Source: Macrothele yani (Eukaryota > Arthropoda > Arachnida > Araneae > Macrothelidae). Taken from it: 64,000 bases of DNA. Position numbers and translations under genes: made by a program. Positions 56,127-64,000 of this stretch are shown in pieces. Within the stretch, counting starts at the first letter, position 1. The number at the start of each line of letters is the position of its first letter. Location of the stretch: NCBI GenBank assembly GCA_039090855.1, contig CM077024.1, positions 65,867,594 through 65,931,593 of the forward strand. The letters run 5' to 3'. The notes below the pieces were generated by a model. The model searched no databases. It was not told the origin of the DNA and worked only from the letters and a program-made list of their open reading frames with translations.

Positions 56127-57377
56127 CACTATATTGACAAAAGTCACCGGACACCTAGAAGAGAAACACAACATAGCATTTATTGACATACATTTGTACG
56201 TTGTCAGTCCATCTTTGGCCTTAATGCATGCACTGACCCTTCGATATATGCTTTCGACAAGGTTTTAAAACACAGAGATAGGTATACACTTCCATTCAGT
56301 ACATAATGCTGCCGCTAACAGTTGCTTAGTAGTAGGCCTTGGTTCCAAACTTCTTATGCGGCGCTCTAAATCATTACATAGGTGCTCTATGGGATTAAGA
56401 TCAGGGCTCTGTGCTGGCCAGTCCACACACGATACGCAATTATCGTCAAACAACGCCGTAACAGTCCTTGCTTTATGGCTCGGTGCATTATCCTGCTGGT
56501 ACCAACAAGGCTCAGTTCCATAGTATTGCCACAGAGTTGGTAAAGCATAATTGTCCAGAATATCGGGGCAGATGTGCTGGTTAACAGGTTTGTCCACGAT
56601 AACCAATGGGCCGGGGCTAAGCCACGAAAAATACCCCCACACGAGTACACTGCCAGCTCCAAACTGAACCGTAGGAACACTACACTGTAGTAAATAGCGT
56701 TCCCACAGCTGCTGCCATACCCACACACCGCCACCAGACTGAGGGATCGTGTATCTGGATTCATCAGTCCACAGAACCCGTTTTCGTTGATCTACGGTCC
56801 ACGATAAATGTTCTTTACACCATGCTAAATGACGAGTAGCATTCCGAGTGGAGATGAAAGGTTCATGAGCAGCCGCACGCCCACGGTAACCCATGAAATG
56901 AAGTTCTGAAGTTCTGTGCGAATGGTACCTGTACATAACAAGGTTCCGACGTTTTTATTCACCTGCACACTGAGGTCTTGTGCAGCACTCCGTCAATTAG
57001 CTGTAACGACTCCCATGAGGCTTTGACGTCCTTTATCACTGATTTCTTTGGTCTGCCGGTACGTTTTGCTGCTTCATGGCACGCCATGTGTGTTCCACTT
57101 ATTCAGTACATCCAAAACAGTTGACTTGGGTATGTTTAAACGCCTCTCGGTTTCTCTTATGGACCACCTACTAATATAACACCCAACGATCTTTCCTTTC
57201 TCAAAGTCAGTTCTCTCCTGCCACGACATTTTCACTCAACCTCACAGTGCGATATGATCGCAGTCAACTTCAGGCTTGTTTTTATACCGTTTGCAGCTGT
57301 ATCGCGCATCTTAACAACGCAGGGGATCCGTTTATTTGCTTTTGAAAGGGTGTCCGGTGATTTTTGTCAATATAGTG
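56127..57377 (-). mobile_element. Tc1-like transposon, family D copy 2
   Basis: Ends CACTATATTGACAAAAGTCA and (reverse complement) CACTATATTGACAAAAATCA. TA flanks the left side (56125-56126); the right side reads CT, a mutated duplication. 1251 bp. Confidence 0.93.
56265..57229 (-). pseudogene. Tc1-like DD34E transposase, catalytic core intact
   Basis: Frame 56265-56936 (223 codons) holds the whole catalytic core: D58 in WTDESRY, D149 in QQDNAPSH and E184 in SPDLNPIEHL, 34 residues between the last two. The N-terminus (MSWQERTDFEKGKIVGCYIS, helix-turn-helix SIRETERRLNIPKSTVLDVL) lies at about 57229-57080 in other frames, separated by frameshifts and a stop. So the core is open but the DNA-binding part is cut off. 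Confidence 0.9.
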
Positions 57378-57379
57378 CT

Positions 57380-58330
57380 TATATTGAAAAGTGACGTTCT
57401 GTAGGTTTATCCTATATGCCATAACATAATAATTTCTCGTTTTATCATGTAATCTATAATTATTATTTGGAAACTTTTCATCACTCTAATAGTATTCTAT
57501 CGGAGAGCAAGGCGCTGGTGAGACATTATATCTAATATTTTGTTTGAACTAAGAGGAACATCGACTGCACTGAGAGAAAGTCATTATCTGTCCAGTTTTA
57601 TTTCTTCAAACGGATTTAAACCTCTTCAACATTGAAAAAAATCTTTTATATACCGTTGAGACCAGGATCTTGCGCAAAGCTTTTAATATCCTCTGAATAG
57701 TTTGTTATAAATCCTCTTTACAGGCAACAAGAGTGGTAAAGTAGGCGGGTATAAATTATTGTAGTGTCGGTTTCCGTTTCTAGAGAGCGAGAGGGATGAG
57801 ATGAGAATGAGAAGTCAAAACATATAAAAAGTGTCGAACGTGCAATATAAAGTATGTTCAAATTCAGTTGTAATAACTACAATTAACCTGTTTAATTTTA
57901 CATACTTGGAAAGAAAAAAAAACTACGCAAACTGCATATATTTATGTCGTAAAAGTTACCTATTTTGAAACGACTGTAGGAATATAATAATAATAAAAAA
58001 ATACTGCAAGTAAGGAATTTCGGGAGAGGTCCGGATCCCTAGGACCATCCCATTGGCCACGTCCCTGTGGAGACAGTTGTCTGTGCCTAATTTATGATCA
58101 GATATTACTTTCGGCATGTCATATGGTGAAAATATAAAACAACAAAATAGCAGACTTGAGAATTAAGAAAATACACTATCGACATAGAAGATGCCTCGCC
58201 AAGAAGGAATGCACGAAATGAGACGAAACTTACTACACATGTAAACAAGTAGGTGGGAATGAAGATATTTTAATTTCAGAAGGAATACATGAATGCGATG
58301 GGCAAGGAGACAGCATAATGTGGCCTGAGT
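57380..58330. other. No gene recognised
   Basis: AT-rich DNA without supported features. Confidence 0.55.
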
Positions 58331-58339
58331 CGTTATGTC

Positions 58340-59320
58340 GTATGACCACCGTGCTGAGCAACACAGCGTGGCATCGAGTGGAAATGTCTCCGGATGGTGT
58401 CCGGAGGTATCGCTGGCTATGCGTCGTTGACCTGCATCAATAATTCATCTACAATGCAAGGGACTCGTGCAGAAGCGCTAAGTGCCAATGACATCCCACA
58501 CGATCTCTATTGGAAGTCGCACTGGCCAGGGCAGCACTTGGACACCTTGTAGGCACTGTCTGATGAGGTTGGCAGGGTGCGGGCTGGCGTTATCTTGTTA
58601 AAACTGAGCATCAGAGATACCACGATGGTACAGCAAGAAAACGGGCTGCAGCACCTCACCCACTTATCGTTGTGCTGTCACTGTACCTACCATACGTATG
58701 AGTAGTGATCGGCTGTTGAAACTGATAGCGCCACACATCATGACGCCAGGCTAAGGAGCCGTATAACGCTCGCGGATGACAGCAAGCTTGGCCCAGTAAC
58801 CTCATAGTCACCAGACTCTCAATCAGCGATCGTCAGCGCTGAAACAGAAGCGAGACTCATCGCTGAACACATGCTTCCACTCATCTAGTGAAGAATTCCT
58901 GGTACGGCACCACTGCAACCTTGCGCGACGATGTGTTGCGGTGAATGGCAGTCGTCGCATTGGCTGGCAAGAACGCAAACTTGCCTCAGCCGATCTGCGA
59001 TTCACAGTCCGTGTCGACACGGAAATGTCCATAGCTGTCTATACATCTCGTCGAATGTCGGCCGCAGTGGACTGTGGGGCTGCCACGGCTTGCCGTCGAG
59101 TGCGGTGATTGAGGCGTTTGAACGTCCGCCTACATGCACAAGTCCCAGTCCGGCGACGCACGTTACTTTCCTCCAACCACTGTCGCACATTCTCCCGGTA
59201 GTTGTTGCTCCCAAATGCGACGCAGGGACTAACCAGTCGTAGGTAGCTCTATGATGGAGTCTGCGGTAAAGTTGTCCGCGTAATGGTAAGATTCCACGTC
59301 GTCCAGGCATTCTCACTCCT
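58340..59320 (-). pseudogene. Tc1-like transposase relic
   Basis: Minus text: RRLHHRATYDWLVP and a decayed N-terminus at 59002-59316, then STRTVNRRSAEASLRSCQPM, RLPFTATHRRARLQWCRTRN and FSDESRFCFSADDR (first Asp, 58823-59032). Further on, in shifting frames, are GVMMCGAISFNSRSLLI, QDNASPHPANLIRQCLQGVQ and VLPWPVRLPIEIVWDVIG, where SPDLS is lost but the Glu remains. No complete frame; ends undefined. Confidence 0.82.
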
Positions 59321-59735
59321 TACACGTACTTTTCCAACCAAGATCACACCGATACAGTGGTCCACACGCTTAGGTGAGGACGACCAAACGTAGATAAGAC
59401 GAGCCGTCCTTTCATCTCCCTCACTATCACGTGATTGGTTCACAATTGCAATCATTTACGTAAACCAATGTTTGCCACATGCATACCAATTAGCATGGCG
59501 CTCTGACAAATATTTCCTGGTTTGGCATTTTTTATATCGCGCAGCAAACATGTATACAAAATTATAGATATATTTTTTTCTTTTTTTGACACAATTTTTT
59601 CAACATTCCGACATAAACATAACCTGAAATTCCCAATAATTCATTGCATGAATTTTTTCCAAGCGCTTTCTTACTGCGTTTCCCTGGTGGCATGCAAACA
59701 AACAGCTACCTGATGGGGCTTTTTTGTTGTTTTGT

Positions 59736-60172
59736 TAGGGGTTTAACGACCACCGTGAACAACTCAACGGGGCCACCCCGGTGGCGCAGTGGTCTAAGCG
59801 ATGGCCTCTGATGATTCGTCCGAACGGGGTCCGGGTTGGAATCCCGGTGAGGCATGGATTTTGTGTTTGTCGTACGGAACTGGCTCTCTCCCTTCCCTGG
59901 AACCAGTGACCCTAAATTAGGGACGGGCGACTGCTTATAGCCCATTGAGTTGCTCACGGTGGTCATTAAACCTCCAATAAAAAAACAACAAAAAAACTCA
60001 ACGGGCTATAAGCAGTACCCCGTCCCTAATACAGGACCACTGACTTCAGGGAAGAGAGAGCCAGCTTCGTAAGACCAATGCAACATCCATTACTCACTGG
60101 GATTCGAACCTGAATCCATAACAGACAAATGGTCTGAAACCAGAGCTTAGATCACTTCGCCACCGGGGCGTC
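59736..60172 (-). mobile_element. Older SINE (family 1) split by a younger SINE
   Basis: Its 3' part (GGGGTTTAACGACCACCGTG) is at 59738-59771 and the rest, from GCTATAAGCAG to the head CGCCACCGGGGCG, is at 60006-60172. The two parts join once the SINE at 59772-59994 is removed. Confidence 0.93.
59772..59994 (+). mobile_element. Younger SINE (family 1) inside an older SINE
   Basis: Full-length forward copy from GCCACCCCGGTGGCGCAGTG to the A-rich tail. The target duplication AACTCAACGGG is at 59761-59771 and 59995-60005 and comes from the body of the older SINE. Confidence 0.96.
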
Positions 60173-60385
60173 CGACCTGATGTCTAAATTAGTTTATAAC
60201 ACCACCATACAAATACCCCATTTTCCCCCAAAGCGATTTGTGATAAAATATGCCTAACAATGTATTTGTGTTCAGGTACGTCGTCTAGAGAACAGCCCAG
60301 TTCCCTTTTGGCGCTCCTATCAGCACTTCATTAAATTATAAATATATTCTCAGAATTGTAATGTAATGAATGAGTGTCTAAAATT

Positions 60386-60990
60386 TCAAATTATTCTGTT
60401 TTTCAGATGTCTGCGAGCTTCGTTTGATTTCGTTCCGTCGAGTTTCTGCAGATGTTGAACAGTTTCATGAACCGCTTCTCTGAGTTCCATCAGGGAATCA
60501 CTCAACTGCAGTAAATCTCTTGGAAGTTGTAGTTTTTTACGCTGACTCAATATTTCACCTTGAAGCTGTCTACATGTATTTGCATTGTAAGATAATTGCT
60601 TTACAGCTGAAGTTTCTTCGGTAACTGCACCTATTGCTCTTTCTTCTCTCTATGGATTTTAACTGTTCTATTTTTTTTTTAATTGGATGTTTAACGACCA
60701 CGTGAGCAACTCAATGGGCTATAAGCAGTCGCCTATCCCTAATTTAGGGCCACTGGTTTCAGGAAAGGGAGACAGCCAGCGCTGTACGACAAACGCAACA
60801 TCCATGCTTCACCGGGATTCGAACCCGGACCCATTTCAGACGAATGATCAGAAGCCATCGCTTAGATCACTGTGCTAAAAACTGGTTTATGGAATTCTTC
60901 CAGTACTTCACGAGAAAGTTCTGCAAAAACGTGTTAATCAGTTTTTGCTTTAACAGCCTCTCGGGAACGAACCATTTCGTCCATTTCCAT
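60386..60990 (-). pseudogene. Coding-like stretch split by a SINE, unknown protein
   Basis: Minus strand. From 60990 a frame reads MEMDEMVRSREAVKAKTD, one TAA, then HVFAELSREVLEEFHKPVF, up to the SINE at 60669-60875. Beyond the SINE, 60649-60386 is open for 87 codons with text of strong coding character (TSAVKQLSYNANTCRQLQGE, DSLMELREAVHETVQHLQKL) ending KNRII and a stop. A piece in a neighbouring frame (IEQLKSIE) bridges toward the SINE, so a frameshift or an intron is likely there. The composition is Leu/Glu/Lys/Gln-rich, as in a coiled coil. I do not recognise the family. It may be a decayed gene or processed copy. Confidence 0.5.
60669..60875 (-). mobile_element. tRNA-derived SINE (family 1), head-truncated
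   Basis: The T tract starts at 60669; body and B box (complement of GGTTCGAATCCC) are present. The head stops at GATCACTGTG without the CCACCGGGGC end. It interrupts the coding-like stretch described separately. Confidence 0.9.
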
Positions 60991-61003
60991 ATATGTAGCT
61001 CAC

Positions 61004-61255
61004 TTAACGTCTTTCGTCTTCATTCTTATTGGGTGAAAACACAAATCCAGAGATTAAAAGCAGTAGAGCTAGCAGGCGTATGTATTCGTTTTCCAGAGGA
61101 CGACGGATATTTTCTCGTAAGGGAAACTCATAGTTTTGCTGTACTGGCAAAAGTCTTGTTCGTGTGCGACTCCGAAAACAGAACGTCCTTATTTCTGGAA
61201 ATCTGAATCTTTTTTTTTTTTTTTTTTTTGGTGGTTTAATGACTACCGTGAGCAA
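61004..61255 (-). other. Short frame of unknown standing
   Basis: Minus frame whose right third is SINE tail. The remainder reads RLLPVQQNYEFPLRENIRRP, then LLALLLLISGFVF, a possible membrane segment. The opposite strand is also open (60844-61206). It adjoins the coding-like stretch to its left and may be its upstream part, but I cannot support a gene. Confidence 0.25.
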
Positions 61256-61366
61256 CTCAATGGGCTATAAGCAGTCGCCCGTCCCTAATTTAGGGCCACT
61301 GGTTCCAGGGAAGGGAGAGAGCCAGAGCTGTAGGACAATCATACCATCCATACCTCACCGGGGATT
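61208..61366 (-). mobile_element. tRNA-derived SINE (family 1), 5'-truncated
   Basis: T tract 61209-61230, body to CCTCACCGGGGATTC, then unrelated sequence. The tRNA head is absent. Confidence 0.9.
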
Positions 61367-61369
61367 CTC

Positions 61370-61720
61370 TGCAACTCACGAAACAGTACACACTAACCAC
61401 ACCAATACACTGTTTAGAAACAGCAATGGTATTAAAAACAATGGTGGTATGAACAGGCAGAGTCATCTTTTGTATCATAGTACAATATGCATTTTTTCTC
61501 GGAGTCATTTCTTCAGAACCAAACGACAAACACACAGGTGTTGCGCTTCGTCTAGCACTACAGTAAATAATGCTCTTTCACAACAAATACAGAAAAATAC
61601 AACTACTTGGCGTGGAATCATTTTAATTAGACAAACGCACGGCACTTAAGAAGCAATTTTCCATGTTGAGAGCACATGCACAACCACGGAGATTTACTTC
61701 TTGAGAGTCATGCTTATAGT
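61370..61720. other. No gene recognised
   Basis: No supported feature. Confidence 0.5.
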
Positions 61721-61724
61721 TGTT

Positions 61725-61741
61725 TTTGATTGGAGGTTTAA
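61725..61741 (-). mobile_element. SINE tail scrap
   Basis: TTTTTGATTGGAGGTTTAA is the 3' end of family 1 in minus orientation, cut off before TAACGACC. A head scrap without a body lies at 63240-63298, beyond the Tc1 copy. Confidence 0.6.
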
Positions 61742-61788
61742 AAGTTAAATTATTTATTGGACTTAGTTGACAGATACATCGACATGTA

Positions 61789-63022
61789 CACAATATTGAC
61801 AAAAGTCACCGGACACCTAGAAGAGAAACACAACATAGCATTTATTGACATACATTATTAGTACGGTGTCAGTCCACCTTTGGCCTTAATGCATGCGCTG
61901 ACCCTTCGAGACATGCTTTCGACAAAGTTTTGGAACAGAGCGATAGGTATGTGCTTCCATTCAGTACATAATGCTGCCTCTAACTGTTGCTTAGTAGTAG
62001 GTCTTGGTTCCAAACTTCTTATGCGGCGCTCTAATTCATCCCATAGGTGCTCTATGGGATTAAGATCAGGGCTCTGTGCTGGCTAGTCCACACACGATAC
62101 GGAATTACCGTCAAACCACGCCGTAACAGTTCCTGCTTTATTATCCTCCTGGTACCAACAAGGCTCAGTTCCATAGTATTGCCACAGAGTTGGTAGGGCA
62201 TAATTGTCCAGAATATCGAGGTAGACGAGCTGGTTAAGAAGTTTGTCCACGATAACCCATGGGCCGGGACTATGCCACGAAAAATACCCCCACACGAGTA
62301 CACTGCCAACTCGAAACTTGACCGTAGGAACAGTACACTGTAGTAAACATCGTTCCCCCGGCTGACGCCGTACTCACTCACGGCCATCAGACTGATGGAT
62401 CGTATATCTGGATTCATCAGTCCATGGGACCCCTTTCCATTGATTTACGGTCCACTATAAATGTTCGTTACACCATGCTAAACGACGAGTAGCATTCCGA
62501 GTGGAGATGAAAGGCTCATGAGCAGCCGCACGATCACGGTAACCCATGGAATGAAGTTCTCTGTGAATGGTACGTGTACATACCGAGGTTCCAGCATTTT
62601 TACTCACATGTACACTGAGGTTTTGTGCAGTACTTCGTCGATTAGCTGTAACGACTCTCCTGAGGTTTCGACGTCCTCTATCACTGATTTATATGGGTCT
62701 GCCGGTACGTTTTGCTACTTCAGGCACGCCATGTGTGTTCCACTTATTCAGTACATCCAAAACAGTTGACTTGGGTATGTTTAAACACCTCTCGGTTTCT
62801 CTTATGGACAACCCACTAATATAACACCCAACAACCTTTACTTTCTCAAAGTCAGTTCTCTCCCGCCACGACATTTTCGCTCATCCTCACAGTGCGACAT
62901 GACGGCGGTCAACTGCAGGCTTGTTTTTATACCATTTGGAGGTGCACCTCGCATCTTAACAACGCAGCGGATCAGTTCATTTGCTTTTGAAGGGGTGTCC
63001 AGTGACTTTTGTCAATATAGTG
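61789..63022 (-). mobile_element. Tc1-like transposon, family D copy 3
   Basis: Ends CACAATATTGACAAAAGTCA and (reverse complement) CACTATATTGACAAAAGTCA; TA at 61787-61788 on the left, AA on the right. 1234 bp. Sequence resembling TATTGGACTTAGTTGACAGA lies on both sides (61753 and 63035). Confidence 0.93.
61866..62873 (-). pseudogene. Tc1-like transposase, family D copy 3, broken
   Basis: N-terminus MSWRERTDFEKVKVVGCYIS and helix-turn-helix (SIRETERCLNIPKSTVLDVL) at 62689-62873. The catalytic part is split: VWGYFSWHSPGPWVIVDK-like text at 62083-62295, YLDILDNYALPTLWQYYGTE, then a deletion where the second catalytic QQDNAPSH should be (WYQEDNKAGTV remains). The third region occurs in another frame near 62060. 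Confidence 0.88.
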
Positions 63023-63167
63023 AATATTGCACATATATTGGACTCGGTTGACAGATTTATACAGTATAGACATTTTGTGTTTCAATGTCAGCAACGTACA
63101 CAGGTGAACAAGGAACTCCGCCAATAAACCCCCGAAAGACAAACACAAACATCTGTGTTTGTGTTCT

Positions 63168-63226
63168 GGATCTGGATTCGAATCGCCTTATCCGGAGGAT
63201 CTGGATTCGAATCGCCTTACCCGCGA
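63168..63226. repeat. 29-bp tandem duplication
   Basis: GGATCTGGATTCGAATCGCC occurs at about 63169 and 63198, followed by a third partial GATTCGAATC in a related context at 63224. Confidence 0.85.
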
Positions 63227-63239
63227 TTCGAATCAAGAT

Positions 63240-63298
63240 CCTCCGTTGGGCGAATGATCAGAAGCTATCGCTTAGACCACTGCGCCACCGAGGCGGTC
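63240..63298 (-). mobile_element. SINE head fragment
   Basis: GGGCGAATGATCAGAAGCTA, then ACCACTGCGCCACCGAGGCGG, is the tRNA-like 5' part of family 1 in minus orientation. The body is missing. Confidence 0.8.
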
Positions 63299-63562
63299 CT
63301 TAGGGTTCACATGTTCTGGGTGCAATTTCTTAGCATTCTTCAGTGTCTGGGACATCAGGAAGAGCATTGTCGGTGCAGAATGGAGCCAAATCACTTTGTT
63401 TCAGATATTCGTCCATGAAGTCGAGAAGAAAAGAAAAAAAAAAACCGCGGGTGAGCCTCCGGAATGGTGACTGTCATTCCACACTAAGCGCTTGCTGAAT
63501 GACGACCACCCCTATACAAAGTGAGTTACAACCGATACTGGCCTGTTTTATTTTTTGTTGTG

Positions 63563-63781
63563 GTTTTTTTTTTGATTGGAGGTTTAACGACCACCGTGAG
63601 CAACTCAATGGGCTATAAGCAGTCGCCCGTCCCTAATTTAGGGTCACTGGTTCCAGAGAAGGGAGAGAGCCAGTGCCGTAAGACAAACACAACATCCATG
63701 CCCGACGGGATTCGAACCCGGACCCCTTACGGACGAATGATCAGAGGCCAGCGCCTTAGACCACTGCGCCACCGGGGCGGC
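63563..63781 (-). mobile_element. tRNA-derived SINE (family 1), full length
   Basis: Standard minus copy. Probable target duplication TTTGTTGT at about 63553 and 63783. Confidence 0.93.
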
Positions 63782-63789
63782 ATTTGTTG

Positions 63790-63990
63790 TTGTTGGTTTA
63801 ACGACCACCGTGAACAACTCTATATAGGCTGTCGCCCGTCCCTAATTTAGGGTCACTGGTTCCAGGGAAGGGAGAGAACCAGTGCCGTAAGACAAACACA
63901 ACATCCATGCCTCACCGGGATTCGAACCCGGGCCCCTTTCGGACGAATGATCAGAGGCCATCGCTTAGACCACTGCGCCACAGGGGCGGC
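63790..63990 (-). mobile_element. tRNA-derived SINE (family 1), slightly shortened
   Basis: It follows the previous SINE directly. GCAACTCAATGGGCTATAAG is shortened to CAACTCTATATAGGCT. The last ten bases of the window (CTCGCCCGTC) again resemble SINE body, so a third copy may begin at the edge. Confidence 0.92.
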
Positions 63991-64000
63991 CTCGCCCGTC

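Noticed and set aside
60844..61206. 120-codon plus-strand frame
   Set aside because: It begins in a SINE and the opposite strand looks more like coding sequence; no motif supports it.

Overview
This window reads as nuclear DNA from an animal, probably an arthropod. It is AT-rich, with A/T tracts and microsatellites, and shows no bacterial gene organisation. Almost all recognisable content is transposable elements. They include an R1-group LINE with RNase H, an RTE-like LINE with a GAT-repeat tail, a Penelope-like element with a GIY-YIG nuclease, a Merlin transposase, hAT elements, about fifteen Tc1/mariner insertions and about twenty tRNA-derived SINEs. The arthropod call is an inference from this repertoire. 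No host gene was recognised by name.

Layout. 0-4 kb: an imperfect palindrome, a SINE with a 12-bp target-site duplication (TSD) and a Merlin relic. 4.1-6.3 kb: a Tc1 element (family A, copy 1) inside a 164-bp tandem repeat. 7.9-12 kb: a hAT miniature element (MITE) with an exact 8-bp TSD, two SINEs, a broken mariner-like transposase and a 145-bp tandem array. 12.7-16.6 kb: two Penelope-like copies head to head. 16.7-22.7 kb: a nest of an older hAT holding a younger autonomous-type hAT, which holds a family A Tc1 and a SINE. 22.8-25 kb: SINEs, a minisatellite and a perfect hairpin. 25.4-26.9 kb: an uninterrupted 490-codon frame of unknown function, the best candidate for a real gene. 27.6-33.6 kb: non-autonomous DNA elements, a second SINE family, a palindromic MITE and two Tc1 relics. 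33.9-36.1 kb: a diverged satellite-like array with a SINE in it. 36.5-37.8 kb: a mariner relic. 39-42.3 kb: a TTAA-flanked palindromic MITE, a Tc1 relic and a recurrent palindrome. 43.3-50.3 kb: Tc1 family D copy 1, the RTE-like LINE, Tc1 family A copy 3 and another Tc1 relic. 50.3-52.4 kb: the R1-group LINE. 53.2-59.3 kb: four Tc1-like relics, one with thirteen 41-bp repeats inside its transposase. 59.7-64 kb: a SINE cluster with a SINE-in-SINE insertion, Tc1 family D copy 3, and a coding-like stretch split by a SINE.

How it fits together. Nearly every transposase or reverse transcriptase frame carries stops, frameshifts or deletions, so this is old, repeatedly invaded intergenic or intronic DNA. 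The insertions give relative ages: SINEs and family A Tc1 copies interrupt older hAT, satellite and SINE sequence. The tRNA-type SINEs would depend on LINE machinery; which of the two LINE types seen here, if either, serves them cannot be told from the sequence. Coordinates of element ends with stated TSDs are read directly; ends of relics without terminal repeats are approximate.
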